A stretch of 64,000 nt of DNA from Limimaricola pyoseonensis. Lineage in GTDB: Bacteria; Pseudomonadota; Alphaproteobacteria; Rhodobacterales; Rhodobacteraceae. Positions within the stretch are counted from its first letter, which is position 1; each line of letters opens with the position of its first letter. A model generated the notes under the pieces. The model made no database searches, was not told the DNA's origin, and was given only the letters and a program-made list of their open reading frames with translations. The stretch spans positions 124,001 to 188,000 of the forward strand of contig NZ_FNAT01000007.1 in the NCBI RefSeq assembly GCF_900102015.1, in the 5' to 3' direction. Positions 1-9,950 of this stretch are shown piece by piece. The translations under genes were made by a program, and so were the position numbers.

Positions 1-539
1 GCTCGCCGCGCGCGGTGAGCCCCGAGCAGGCCGCCGCCCTCGCCGTCGAGGTGCCGCCCGGCGTCGCCAAGGTGGCGCTGACGGTCGATGCCGACGACGC
101 CGCGCTCGACGCGTTGGTCGAGGCGGTGCCGCTCGACATGCTGCAGCTGCATGGCCGCGAGAGCGCCGAGCGTGTCGCCCAAGTGCGCGCTCGCTACGGC
201 CTGCCGGTGATGAAGGCGGTGGGGGTCGGCTCCGAGGCGGATCTGCCGAAGCTCGATCTCTATGCCGAGGTGGCCGACCAGCTCCTGGTCGACGCCAAGC
301 CGGCGCCGGGGGCGGATCTGCCGGGCGGCAACGGCCTAGCCTTCGACTGGCGGCTGATCGCCGGGCGGCGCTGGTCGCGGCCCTGGATGCTGGCCGGTGG
401 GCTGACGCCCGAGACGCTGCCCGAGGCGCTGGCGCGCACCGGGGCGCGGCAGGTCGATGTCAGCTCTGGCGTCGAGAGCGCGCCCGGGGTCAAGGATGCG
501 CGCCGGATTGCCGCTTTCATGGAGGCCGCGGGCCGTTGA
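1..539 (+). CDS. trpF: Phosphoribosylanthranilate isomerase (TrpF), 5'-truncated by window edge
   Basis: This is the C-terminal part of TrpF, the cytoplasmic (beta/alpha)8 enzyme that isomerises phosphoribosylanthranilate in tryptophan synthesis. The reading frame is already open at base 3 ([10 protein letters not shown]), so the GTG at 15 is internal and the true start lies before the window. Family motifs visible are LQLHGRE, the LLVDAK strand, MLAGGLTPE (phosphate-binding) and the C-terminal VDVSSGVE. The neighbour trpB 450 bases downstream supports the call. Confidence 0.95.
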   Translation, partial: SPRAVSPEQAAALAVEVPPGVAKVALTVDADDAALDALVEAVPLDMLQLHGRESAERVAQVRARYGLPVMKAVGVGSEADLPKLDLYAEVADQLLVDAKPAPGADLPGGNGLAFDWRLIAGRRWSRPWMLAGGLTPETLPEALARTGARQVDVSSGVESAPGVKDARRIAAFMEAAGR

Positions 540-585
540 CGCCGGGGCGATTGCGCCCGCCCGTCCTTCGCCCTACATGCCGCCC

Positions 586-924
586 ATGAGCAGTTCCCTC
601 GATCACGACCGCGAGAAGGCCCGGTTGCGCCGGCAGATGCGGGCGGTCACGCCGGCCTCGCCGCGCCTGCAGGGCCTGACGGAGCGCCTGCTGCGCGACC
701 AGGCCCGCTGGATCCGCATCCCGGTCGGCCTGTTCCTGATCTGCGGCGGCATCGCCTCGATCCTGCCGATCTTCGGCCTGTGGATGCTGCCGATCGGCCT
801 CGTGCTGCTGGCCTTCGACCTGCCGATCCTGCGCCCCGGGGTCAACGCCACGCTGATCCGCAGCCGCCGCTGGACCGGCGAGGTGTCGCGGCGCTGGCGC
901 GGTCGGCGCCGCGGCCGCGACTGA
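586..924 (+). CDS. Small membrane protein between trpF and trpB
   Basis: This is a protein of 112 residues with a basic N-terminal half, one long hydrophobic region (about residues 45-82: [11 protein letters not shown] to LLAFDLPIL) that could form a hairpin of two membrane segments, and a very Arg-rich tail. An upstream in-frame ATG at 577 is an alternative start. I do not recognise a functional domain. A small membrane protein in this position is common in Rhodobacterales trp loci, but nothing shows a role in tryptophan synthesis. Confidence 0.7.
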   Translation: MSSSLDHDREKARLRRQMRAVTPASPRLQGLTERLLRDQARWIRIPVGLFLICGGIASILPIFGLWMLPIGLVLLAFDLPILRPGVNATLIRSRRWTGEVSRRWRGRRRGRD

Positions 925-995
925 GAGCCGCGCCGCCCTTGCCGCGGCCTGCGGGCGGGGGTAGGTCGGAGCCGGCAAGCTCAGGAGACCCGGCG

Positions 996-2222
<1,227 letters not shown>

Positions 2223-2321
2223 GGGCCGCGGCGGTCGTCTTCACGTTCTTGTGATCGAGCCATGCTGAACGGGTTTGTCGAATGACACGTTGAGCGGCGA
2301 ACTCAAAACGCGAGGACCGAA

Positions 2322-2729
2322 ATGCTGAAGAAACTTTCGACCGCCGCCGCCACGACCGCCTTCGTCCTGTCGGCTTCGACCGCCCTGGCGCAGGCCATCC
2401 CCTTCGCCGAGGTCGACACCGACGGCGACATGATGCTCACCAATGACGAGCTGGTCGCGGCCTTCGGCGAAGAAGGCGCCGCGATCCTCATCATGGACGA
2501 CACCGACGGCGACGGCATGCTCAGCGTGGCCGAGATCCGCATGAGCGCCGACATGGGCGACGACGTGGATTCGCCCGAGGACCGCGCCGAGTCGGACGAC
2601 TCCGAGGACCCGGACTACCGTGATGACGGCGAGGAAGCCGTCGATCCGAACACCATCGACGAGACCGGGACCGGCAACGAGGAAGACGACTCCGGCGGCG
2701 CCGGCGACGACGACGACGCGCAGAACTGA
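2322..2729 (+). CDS. Secreted EF-hand protein with acidic C-terminal tail
   Basis: The protein has 135 residues. A signal peptide (cleavage likely after ALAQA, about residue 25) is followed by two EF-hand calcium loops, D32-E43 (DTDGDMMLTNDE) and D60-E71 (DTDGDGMLSVAE). Residues 84-135 form an extremely acidic, probably disordered tail. That tail is 47/52 identical to the tail of the next gene (2898-3524), although the rest of the two proteins is unrelated. It is probably a periplasmic or extracellular calcium-binding protein of unknown role. A strong terminator follows. Confidence 0.85.
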   Translation: MLKKLSTAAATTAFVLSASTALAQAIPFAEVDTDGDMMLTNDELVAAFGEEGAAILIMDDTDGDGMLSVAEIRMSADMGDDVDSPEDRAESDDSEDPDYRDDGEEAVDPNTIDETGTGNEEDDSGGAGDDDDAQN

Positions 2730-2768
2730 TCCTCGCGTTCAAGATGTGGTGGCCAGACATGGCCGCAG

Positions 2769-2804
2769 CGCCGGCCAGGCTCAGCCTGGCCGGCGTTTTC
2801 TTTT
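2769..2804 (+). terminator. Rho-independent terminator
   Basis: A perfect 12-bp stem (2769-2780 with 2784-2795), loop TCA, is followed by TTTTCTTTT. It ends the EF-hand gene transcript. Confidence 0.9.
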
Positions 2805-2897
2805 GTCGTCAGTGACATCACGGCAAAGTGTACGATGCCGCACGAACACTCCTGGCGTGCGTGGTGTTGGGGCATCGAACCGATATTGGAGATCTGG

Positions 2898-3524
2898 ATG
2901 ATCAAGTCCCTTGCCACCGCAACCGCCGCCGCCGCGCTCGTCGCCGGCGCGGCCTTCGCCCAGGACGATATGGAGATCGCCGCGGGCGAGAGCATGATGA
3001 TGGCCACCGCCGACGGCCAGACCATGATCACCTTCCCGATGATCCGCACCCGCCAGGACGGCTACATCGTCGTCCACGCCGTCGAGAACGGCGCCCCGGT
3101 GGTGCCGGAGTCGATCGCGCACGCGCCGGTCATGGCGGGCGAGAACATGGACGTGATGGTCACGCTGCCGATGGCGCTCGAGGCCGGCACCGAGCTGGTC
3201 GGGATGCTGCATGCCGAGACCAACGGCAACGGCACCTACGACTTCGGCGACGGCATGACCGAGGTCGACACGCCCGTGGTCGTCAACGGCGCGCCGGTCA
3301 CCGTGGCCTTCGCGGTGCCCGCCGAGCTGATGGTCATGGAGGACAGCGCCGCGGCCATGATCGCGTCGCCCGAGGACCGGGCCGAGTCGGACGACCCGGA
3401 GGACCCGGACTACCGCGACGACGGTGAGGAAGCGATCGACCCGAACACCATCGACGAGACCGGCTTCGGCAACGAAGAGGACGACGAGGGCAGCGCGGGC
3501 GACGACGACGACGCGCAGAACTGA
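2898..3524 (+). CDS. Secreted protein (DUF7282-like) with the same acidic tail
   Basis: The protein has 208 residues. A signal peptide (ends about AGAAFA, residue 20) is followed by a beta-rich domain of about 120 residues (TMITFPMIRTRQDGYIVVHA onward). This resembles the DUF7282 type found in secreted proteins, a tentative assignment. Residues 157-208 repeat the acidic tail of the preceding gene with five substitutions. The ATG at 2898 follows TTGGAGA and gives a clean signal peptide, so it is preferred over ATG 2835. It has its own terminator, so the two genes are neighbours but not clearly one operon. Confidence 0.8.
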   Translation: MIKSLATATAAAALVAGAAFAQDDMEIAAGESMMMATADGQTMITFPMIRTRQDGYIVVHAVENGAPVVPESIAHAPVMAGENMDVMVTLPMALEAGTELVGMLHAETNGNGTYDFGDGMTEVDTPVVVNGAPVTVAFAVPAELMVMEDSAAAMIASPEDRAESDDPEDPDYRDDGEEAIDPNTIDETGFGNEEDDEGSAGDDDDAQN

Positions 3525-3543
3525 TCCTGCGCCATCGCCCGTT

Positions 3544-3580
3544 AAAGGGGCCGGCCGGACGAGAGTCCGGCCGGCCCTTT
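3544..3580. terminator. Bidirectional terminator between convergent genes
   Basis: A 13-bp perfect stem (3548-3560 with 3565-3577), loop GAGA, is flanked by AAA and TTT. It serves the plus-strand gene ending at 3524 and the minus-strand gene ending at 3585. Confidence 0.88.
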
Positions 3581-3584
3581 CGTG

Positions 3585-3959
3585 TCAGGCGGTGGCGCCA
3601 TGCGCCTCGAGCACCTCGAGCGGCACGATCTCGAGCGCCCGTTCATGCGTCGCGGCAAGATGCACGCGCGGCGCGCAGCCCTCGTCATGCGCCTGCAGGA
3701 AGCGGCCGGCGCAGAGGCACCACCGGTCGCCGGGCTTCAGGCCGGGAAAGCCGAACTCGGGCCGGGGCGTGCTCAGATCATTGCCCACGTATTTCGAGTA
3801 GGCGAGAAACTCGGCGGTCATCACCGCGCAGACCGTGTGGCTGCCGGCATCCTCGGCGCAGGTGTTGCAGTGGCCGTCCCGGAAGAAACCGGTGAGGGGA
3901 TCGGTCGAGCAGGTCTCGAGATCGCCGCCGAGCACGTTGCGCTTCGCATCCATTTCCAT
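3585..3959 (-). CDS. DUF2237 family protein
   Basis: This cytoplasmic protein of 124 residues has the DUF2237 hallmarks NVLGGDLETCS, GFFRDGHCNT, HTVCAVMT and GDRWCLCAGRF, including several conserved cysteines. Function is unknown for the family. The ATG at 3959 is chosen because AAGGAGG lies 6-7 bases upstream. It sits 11 bases after the DUF2332 gene and is probably co-transcribed with it and pth. Confidence 0.85.
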   Translation of the reverse strand: MEMDAKRNVLGGDLETCSTDPLTGFFRDGHCNTCAEDAGSHTVCAVMTAEFLAYSKYVGNDLSTPRPEFGFPGLKPGDRWCLCAGRFLQAHDEGCAPRVHLAATHERALEIVPLEVLEAHGATA

Positions 3960-3970
3960 GGCGCCCTCCT

Positions 3971-5050
3971 TCATTCGGCCGACAGGATAGACGCCGCCGC
4001 CGCACCGTCCAGCCGCTCGGGCCCGGTCCAGCGCACCCAGCGCCCGTGAAAGTCGATCCGGCCCAGCGTCAGCTCGAGATCGCCCGGCCAGAGCCTGAGC
4101 CCGATCCGCGCGCCGGGATCGCCGCCATCGCTTTCCATCGACAGCCATGCCAGCGGCGCGTCCTCGCTGGCGCGGGCGCCGGCCGCCTCGATCAGCCGGC
4201 GGCCGCGCGCCTGCGTCTCGGGCGGGAAGTACTGCCAGGCGATGGAATGGAACAGGATGTGCAGATGGCCGGGCCGGGGCGCGGCGAGGCGGTCCTCGAG
4301 CCAGTCGATCGCGTCGGCGCGGTCGACGATGCCGGGGGCGCGCAGGGCCATCGCGGCGCGGGTGCGCTCCAGCCGGTCGGCCTGGTCGGGCCAGAGATAG
4401 GCGGTGAGCCGCAGCGCGTCCTCGGGCCGGGCCGGCTCCAGCGGCGCGAGGTCCGCGCCGCGCCGCTCGGCCACCGCGACATCGGCGGCCGGGGGCAGGG
4501 GGCCGTCCCAGTCGGGCCGCAGCACCACGCCCGCATCCGCCGGGCCGTAGCGGCGGCCCGCCACCTCCATCGCGAAGCCGTCAAAGCCGAGATTGAGCCC
4601 GCCGCTCGCGCCCAGCTCCGACAGCCGGATCGGCAGCGGGAACCGGTCGGCCAGCAGATGCGCCCCGGCGATCAGCGCTGCGGCACGGCGCACCTCGTTG
4701 GTCTGGGGCGGGCTCTGGATCCAGTCGAGCAGGAAGGCCTCGTGGCGTCGCGCCGCCCCTGCCACGGCGTCGAGCAGCGCCGCGTCGGAGTCCGCGTGCG
4801 GCGGGTAGGCGGCGGCGAGCGCGTCGTCGCGGCCCTGCAGCACCAGCGCGTGCAGCCCGCCCGCGAAGCGCAGCGGCAGCGCGGCGGCGCGGGCGCCGAC
4901 CTCGCCGGGCCAGGCCTCGAGCCGCTCGGCCACCGCGCCGGGCAGGGGCCAGGCCTCCGACAAGAGCGCCATCAGACGGCCCATGAATGGCGAGCCCAGC
5001 GCCGCGCAGTGCCGCGACTGGTCGGCGAGGGCCGCGCGCATCCGGCTCAT
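3971..5050 (-). CDS. DUF2332 family protein
   Basis: This protein of 359 residues matches DUF2332: SPFMGRLM near the N-terminus, [15 protein letters not shown] in the middle (an SAM-methyltransferase-like glycine motif) and [12 protein letters not shown] near residue 280. The biochemical role of the family is not established. Its start overlaps the pth stop by four bases (ATGA), indicating translational coupling. Confidence 0.85.
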   Translation of the reverse strand: MSRMRAALADQSRHCAALGSPFMGRLMALLSEAWPLPGAVAERLEAWPGEVGARAAALPLRFAGGLHALVLQGRDDALAAAYPPHADSDAALLDAVAGAARRHEAFLLDWIQSPPQTNEVRRAAALIAGAHLLADRFPLPIRLSELGASGGLNLGFDGFAMEVAGRRYGPADAGVVLRPDWDGPLPPAADVAVAERRGADLAPLEPARPEDALRLTAYLWPDQADRLERTRAAMALRAPGIVDRADAIDWLEDRLAAPRPGHLHILFHSIAWQYFPPETQARGRRLIEAAGARASEDAPLAWLSMESDGGDPGARIGLRLWPGDLELTLGRIDFHGRWVRWTGPERLDGAAAASILSAE

Positions 5051-5781
5051 CTGAAGCGGTCCGCCAGCTTCTGCAGCGGCGAGCGGTCGTCGATCTCGGG
5101 CTCCGGCTTCGGTGCCGGCTTCGGTGCCGGTTTCGCGGCAGTGGCGGGCGCGGAGGCGGGGGCAGGAGCGTCGGGCGCGGCGGCCGGGCCCTTGCTGCCG
5201 CCGCCCGAGCGCGGCGGGTTCAGCCGCAGCGCCACGGCATTGAGAAAGCGCGCCGCGTCGCCCGCGGCCAGCGCCGCCGCGCCGTCCGAGACGCCGCGCA
5301 GCATGTCGTCAAGCCAGCCCTCGTCGGCCTTGGCAAAGTCCTTGAGCACGTAGCCCGACACCTTGTCCTTGTGGCCGGGATGGCCCACGCCCATGCGCAC
5401 CCGGTCGTAATGCGGGCCGAGATGCTGGTGGATCGAGCGCAGCCCGTTATGGCCGGCATGGCCGCCGCCGGCCTTGGTCTTGAGCCGGCCCGGCGCGAGG
5501 TCGATCTCGTCGTGGAAGACCGTGACGTCGGTGCTGTCGATCTTGTGGAAGCGCATCGCCTCCCCGACCGACTGGCCCGAGAGGTTCATGAAGGTCATGG
5601 GCTTCAGAAGCAGCACCTTCTCGGAGCCCAGCCGGCCCTCGGCGATCTCGCCCTGGAACTTCGCGCGCCACGGCGTGAAGCCGTGATCCGACGCGATCCG
5701 GTCGACGGCCATGAAGCCGATGTTGTGGCGGTTCTGGGCATATTTCGCGCCCGGGTTTCCAAGTCCGACGAAGAGTTTCAT
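5047..5781 (-). CDS. pth: Peptidyl-tRNA hydrolase with Pro/Ala-rich tail
   Basis: Pth recycles peptidyl-tRNA dropped from ribosomes. Motifs are FVGLGNPG at the N-terminus, catalytic H19 in NRHNIGF, the [10 protein letters not shown] strand and FHDEIDL with the catalytic Asp. The enzyme core ends near residue 185. The remaining roughly 55 residues ([16 protein letters not shown] and so on) are low-complexity and probably disordered, making the protein (244 residues) longer than the usual 190-200. It is downstream of rplY, a conserved bacterial pairing. Confidence 0.97.
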   Translation of the reverse strand: MKLFVGLGNPGAKYAQNRHNIGFMAVDRIASDHGFTPWRAKFQGEIAEGRLGSEKVLLLKPMTFMNLSGQSVGEAMRFHKIDSTDVTVFHDEIDLAPGRLKTKAGGGHAGHNGLRSIHQHLGPHYDRVRMGVGHPGHKDKVSGYVLKDFAKADEGWLDDMLRGVSDGAAALAAGDAARFLNAVALRLNPPRSGGGSKGPAAAPDAPAPASAPATAAKPAPKPAPKPEPEIDDRSPLQKLADRFR

Positions 5782-5835
5782 GGCGCGGAGACTAGCGCGC
5801 GCGCCGCGGGCGGACCAGTGCCCCCGAAACGCGAA

Positions 5836-5857
5836 ACGGGGCCCCGAAGGGCCCCGT
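5836..5857 (-). terminator. Terminator/attenuator hairpin between rplY and pth
   Basis: On the minus strand this is a perfect 9-bp stem ACGGGGCCC/GGGCCCCGT closed by the very stable TTCG tetraloop, followed by TTTCG. It probably ends or attenuates rplY transcription before pth. Confidence 0.75.
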
Positions 5858-5882
5858 CTGCTTTGGCGTCAGATCGCGAGGA

Positions 5883-6536
5883 TCACTCGGCGGTCTGCTC
5901 GGTCGCCTCGACCTCGTCGGCGGCGGGGGCCTCTTCTTCATCGGCCTCCTGCTCGGCCGCGGCCAGCTTCGAGGGCGCCGAGATGTTGGCGATCACGAAG
6001 TTGCGCTCAATGGTCGGCTTGGCGCCCGAGGGCAGGGTGACGTCGTTGATGTGGATGACGTCGCCGATTTCCTTGCCGGTCAGGTCGACCACGATCTGCT
6101 CGGGGATCTCGCCGGCCAGAACGTTCAGCTCGACCTCGGGGCGGACCACGGTCAGCACGCCGCCCTTCTTGATGCCGGGCGCGGCCTTGTGGTTCTCGAA
6201 CTCGACATGGATGAAGAGGTTGATGCGGGTGGTGCGGCGCAGACGCAGCAGGTCCACATGCGTCGGCAGGTCCTTGACCACGTCGCGCTGCACGCCGCGG
6301 CAGATCACGCGCACGTCGTCCTGGCCCTCGACCTTGAGGTTGAACAGGGTCGACAGGAAGCGGCCGGCCTTCAGCTTCTTCACCAGCTCGTTGTACGGCA
6401 GGTTGATCGGCAGCGGATCGACGCCGCCGCCATAGACGATGCCGGGCACGAGGTTCTCACGGCGAGCTTGACGGGCGGCCCCCTTGCCTGTCCCCGCGCG
6501 CGCCGTGGCGACGAGATCCGGGATCTCTTTAGCCAT
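5883..6536 (-). CDS. rplY: 50S ribosomal protein L25 (Ctc form)
   Basis: The protein has 217 residues, the two-domain TL5/Ctc form. An N-terminal 5S rRNA-binding domain ([24 protein letters not shown]) is followed by a C-terminal beta domain ([15 protein letters not shown]) and an acidic Ala/Glu tail. The start gives [10 protein letters not shown], preceded by AAAGGAAT. The promoter should lie in 6537-6718, shared divergently with the MFS gene. Confidence 0.96.
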   Translation of the reverse strand: MAKEIPDLVATARAGTGKGAARQARRENLVPGIVYGGGVDPLPINLPYNELVKKLKAGRFLSTLFNLKVEGQDDVRVICRGVQRDVVKDLPTHVDLLRLRRTTRINLFIHVEFENHKAAPGIKKGGVLTVVRPEVELNVLAGEIPEQIVVDLTGKEIGDVIHINDVTLPSGAKPTIERNFVIANISAPSKLAAAEQEADEEEAPAADEVEATEQTAE

Positions 6537-6655
6537 TGGAAATTCCTTTCAGGTTCCTGGGCCATCCTCCAAGGGTGTATGGCCCGATTCAGAGCCTGTG
6601 CCCTTAGCGGCGAATCCCGCAAAAGGGAAGGCCCCGGGCGGCGGAAAACCGCGTC

Positions 6656-6755
6656 GGGCGCGGGTGAGGCGAACGCCGGGACTGGACGTCGCGTCACGCG
6701 CGTGCCACTGCGCGGGGCATGTCGATCCTCTCCGCGCTTCGCCTCACCCGCGCCC
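6656..6755 (+). promoter_or_regulatory. 18-bp perfect inverted repeat enclosing the MFS start codon
   Basis: Bases 6656-6673 are the exact reverse complement of 6738-6755. The left arm is in the 5' region and the right arm covers codons 7-12 of the gene starting at 6719. If transcribed, the arms would form a long hairpin whose 64-base loop contains the ribosome binding site and start codon. The effect on translation is inference. Confidence 0.55.
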
Positions 6756-7873
6756 CCGGTGTGGCCTTCGTCGTCATGGGGCTGTTCTGGGGCGTCTTCG
6801 CGGCGCATGTCCCGGTCCTGAAGGACCGGCTGGCGGTGGATGACGGCACCTTCGGCCTGCTGCTGCTCAGCTCGTCGCTGGGCCTGTTGACGACGATGTG
6901 GATCGCGCCGCGCTTCGACCGGGCGCTGGGGCCGCGCGCCATGCCGGTGGCGGCGCTCCTGCTGGCGGTGAGCTGGGTCGGGCCGGGGCTCGCGGCCACG
7001 CCGCTGGCCTTCGCCGCGGGCATGGTGGTGGTCGGCATGGCCTCGGGCATCCTCGACGTGGTGATGAACGCGCGGGTGAGCCAGATCGAGGCGCGGCACG
7101 GCCGCTCGCTGATGAACGCCAATCACGGGCTGTTCTCGCTGGCCTACGGCCTCGCGGCGCTGGCCTCCGGTTTCACCCGCGAGGCGGGGTTTGCGCCCGA
7201 GACGGTGCTGGCCGCGGTGGCGGGCCTCGTGGTGCTGGCGCTGCCGCTCCTGCGGATGGCCGAGGTCGCCGCGCCCGCGCCGGAGGGCCCGGCGCTGCGG
7301 CTGCCGCTCTGGCCGGTGGTGCTGTGCGGGGTGGTGGTGCTGATCGCCTTCCTGTCGGAGGCCACGGTCGAGAGCTGGTCGGCGCTGCATATCGAGCGCA
7401 CGCTGGGCGGCGGCGCGGCGCAGGGCGCGCTGGGGCCGGCGCTGCTGGGCGCGACCATGACGCTCGGCCGCTTCGGCGGCCAGGCGCTGGCCGAGAAGCT
7501 GAGCGAAACGGCGGTGATCCGCGTCGCGGTGCTGGTCTCGGCCACCGGCGCGGCGATCGCGGCGGCGGCGCCGGTGCCGGTGGTCGCCTATCTGGGCTTC
7601 GCGACGATGGGTCTCGGCATCTCGGTGATCGGGCCGATGGGGCTGGCGCTGGCCGGCAAGATGGTCGCGCCGCACCAGCGCGCGCAGGCCATCGCCAAGG
7701 TGGCGGTGATCGGCTTCGGCGCCTTCTTCGTCGCGCCGGTGCTGATGGGCGGGCTGTCCGAGCTGTTCGGCCTGCGCGCCGCCTTCGCCTGTGTCGGCGG
7801 GCTGCTGCTCGTGGTGCTGGTCCCGGTGGCGGCGCTGCGCCGCCGTGCCGCCGCGGTGGCCGCCCCGGCCTGA
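6719..7873 (+). CDS. MFS transporter
   Basis: This inner-membrane protein of 384 residues has about 12 hydrophobic segments. It starts with MGLFWGVFAAHVPVLKDRL, typical of the YbjJ-like MFS subgroup, and carries NANHGLFSLAYGLAAL in the middle. The substrate is unknown; relatives are annotated as sugar or drug exporters. It is monocistronic, with a hairpin right after the stop. The start is set by the ATG with weak GGGGC upstream, and a strong inverted repeat spans this start. Confidence 0.88.
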   Translation: MSILSALRLTRAPGVAFVVMGLFWGVFAAHVPVLKDRLAVDDGTFGLLLLSSSLGLLTTMWIAPRFDRALGPRAMPVAALLLAVSWVGPGLAATPLAFAAGMVVVGMASGILDVVMNARVSQIEARHGRSLMNANHGLFSLAYGLAALASGFTREAGFAPETVLAAVAGLVVLALPLLRMAEVAAPAPEGPALRLPLWPVVLCGVVVLIAFLSEATVESWSALHIERTLGGGAAQGALGPALLGATMTLGRFGGQALAEKLSETAVIRVAVLVSATGAAIAAAAPVPVVAYLGFATMGLGISVIGPMGLALAGKMVAPHQRAQAIAKVAVIGFGAFFVAPVLMGGLSELFGLRAAFACVGGLLLVVLVPVAALRRRAAAVAAPA

Positions 7874-7897
7874 GGCCGAAGCGCCGCAGCCGGCCTC
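7872..7897 (+). terminator. Possible terminator after MFS gene
   Basis: A 7-bp stem GAGGCCG/CGGCCTC with a 12-base loop begins at the stop codon; only a weak T-rich tail (GCTTGTG) follows. Confidence 0.45.
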
Positions 7898-7957
7898 GCT
7901 TGTGATCATGGGGTGCCGGGTCTAGACAGCCGGGTGCAACAAGTGACGAGGCGCGCC

Positions 7958-9757
7958 ATGGCAAGGGCCCCCAAATCCGGTGAGGACGACCGCGCGGCCT
8001 CGCGCGACATCGGCGCGCTGCGCGCGCTCTGGCCGTTCCTTCTGCCCTACAAGGGCATCATGGCGGCGGCCGTCGTCGCGCTGGTGCTGACCGCCTGCGT
8101 CAGCCTCGTGCTGCCGATCGCGGTGCGCCGCGTGGTCGACAATTTCGAGGTCGATGCCGGGCTGCTGCTCGACCGCTATTTCGGTGTGGCGCTGGTCATG
8201 GCGGCGCTGCTCGCGCTGGGGACGGCGGCGCGCTACTACCTCGTGACCCGGCTCGGCGAGCGCGTCGTGACCGACATCCGCAAGGCGGTCTTCGCGCGGA
8301 TGATCGGCATGAGCCCGGCCTTCTACGAACGCATCATGACCGGCGAGGTGCTGAGCCGGATCACCACCGACACGACGCTGATCCTGAGCGTGATCGGCTC
8401 CTCGGCCTCGGTCGCGCTCAGGAACATGCTGATCCTGGCGGGCGGGCTGGCGCTGCTCTTGCTGACCTCGGCCAAGCTGACCGGGCTCGTGCTCCTGATC
8501 GTGCCGGCGATCATCGTGCCGATCGTGGTGCTGGGTCGGCGTCTGCGCGGGCTGTCGCGCCAGAACCAGGACTGGATCGCCGCCTCGTCGGGCAACGCGT
8601 CCGAGGCGCTGCTCTCGGTGCAGACCGTGCAGGCCTACAGCCACGAGGCGGCCAGCCGCGCACGCTTCGACGACGTGACGGAGAAGAGCTTCGACGCCGC
8701 CCGCTCGCGCATCGCCACCCGCGCGCTGATGACCGCGATCGTGATCTTCCTGATCTTCGCGGGCATCGTCGGCGTGCTGTGGATCGGCGCGCGCGACGTG
8801 CATGCGGGCGAGATGACGATCGGCGCGCTGGTGCAGTTCGTGATCTATGCCGTGATGGTGGCGGGCGCGGTGGGCGCGCTGACCGAGATCTGGGGCGAGC
8901 TGCAGCGTGCAGCCGGCGCGACCGAGCGTCTGGTCGAGCTGCTGAACGCCGAGGACAGCGTGCGCGACCCCGGCACGCCGCGTCCCGCGCCCCGCGCCAG
9001 CGGCGAGATCGTGTTCGACGACGTGTCCTTCTCCTATCCCTCGCGGCCCGACACCTCGGCGCTCGACCATGTGAGCGTCACCGTCCGCCCCGGCGAGACG
9101 GTGGCTCTGGTCGGCCCCTCGGGCGCCGGCAAGACCACGATGATCCAGCTGATCCTGCGCTTCTGGGATCCGGAGACGGGGCGCATCGCGCTCGACGGCG
9201 TCGACCTGCGCGACATGCAGCGGCGCGAGTTCCGCCGCCAGATCGCGCTGGTGCCGCAGGACCCGGTGATCTTCGCCGACACGGCGCGCGAGAACATCCG
9301 CTTCGGCCGCCCCGACGCCAGCGACGCCGAGGTCGAGGCCGCGGCCCGCGCCGCGGCGGCGCACGAGTTCCTGACGGCACTGCCGCAGGGCTATGACAGC
9401 CAGGTCGGCGAGCGCGGCGTGATGCTCTCGGGCGGGCAGAAGCAGCGCATCGCCATCGCCCGCGCGATCCTGCGCGACGCGCCGGTGCTCCTGCTCGACG
9501 AGGCCACCAGCGCGCTCGACGCCGAGAGCGAGCGTCTGGTGCAGCGGGCCGTGGACGAGCTGGCGCGCGGCCGCACCACCCTGATCGTCGCGCACCGCCT
9601 CGCCACGGTGAAGAAGGCCGACCGCATCCTCGTCTTCGAGAACGGGCGGATCGTGGCGCAGGGCTCGCATGACGACCTCGTGGCCGAGGGCGGCCTCTAC
9701 GCCCGGCTGGCGCGGCTGCAGTTCACCGAAGGCTTGCCCGCCGCGGCCGCCGAGTAG
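7958..9757 (+). CDS. ABC exporter, fused permease-ATPase
   Basis: This half-transporter of 599 residues resembles the MsbA/ABCB bacterial exporters. Six membrane helices lie in residues about 30-310. The ATPase domain carries Walker A GPSGAGKTT, Q-loop LVPQDPVIFADT, signature LSGGQKQRIAIARA, Walker B VLLLDEATSALD and the H-loop IVAHRL. It probably works as a homodimer in the inner membrane exporting a hydrophobic substrate. The ATG at 7958 is preferred to an upstream in-frame start because an AGTGACGAGG site precedes it. Confidence 0.93.
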   Translation: MARAPKSGEDDRAASRDIGALRALWPFLLPYKGIMAAAVVALVLTACVSLVLPIAVRRVVDNFEVDAGLLLDRYFGVALVMAALLALGTAARYYLVTRLGERVVTDIRKAVFARMIGMSPAFYERIMTGEVLSRITTDTTLILSVIGSSASVALRNMLILAGGLALLLLTSAKLTGLVLLIVPAIIVPIVVLGRRLRGLSRQNQDWIAASSGNASEALLSVQTVQAYSHEAASRARFDDVTEKSFDAARSRIATRALMTAIVIFLIFAGIVGVLWIGARDVHAGEMTIGALVQFVIYAVMVAGAVGALTEIWGELQRAAGATERLVELLNAEDSVRDPGTPRPAPRASGEIVFDDVSFSYPSRPDTSALDHVSVTVRPGETVALVGPSGAGKTTMIQLILRFWDPETGRIALDGVDLRDMQRREFRRQIALVPQDPVIFADTARENIRFGRPDASDAEVEAAARAAAAHEFLTALPQGYDSQVGERGVMLSGGQKQRIAIARAILRDAPVLLLDEATSALDAESERLVQRAVDELARGRTTLIVAHRLATVKKADRILVFENGRIVAQGSHDDLVAEGGLYARLARLQFTEGLPAAAAE

Positions 9758-9776
9758 CCCGCGCGCTGCAGCGGGC
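9757..9776 (+). terminator. Possible terminator after ABC exporter
   Basis: A stem GCCCGC/GCGGGC (9757-9762 with 9771-9776) is followed by TTGCC, immediately after the stop codon. The T-tract is weak. Confidence 0.4.
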
Positions 9777-9950
9777 TTGCCAAGTTCGGTCTTTCGTTGC
9801 GTCATGCTTGCGTGAAGGGGCCAACGGCTCGAAGCTGACGGGCGGGTAAAGCTTGCCGCGAGGCGGGCCGAGGAGAACCGCGCCACGCGGCGCGAACAAC
9901 GAACAGCGTGCCGCAAGGCACCACAGGGACCACACGAGGGAGGAGACGGC

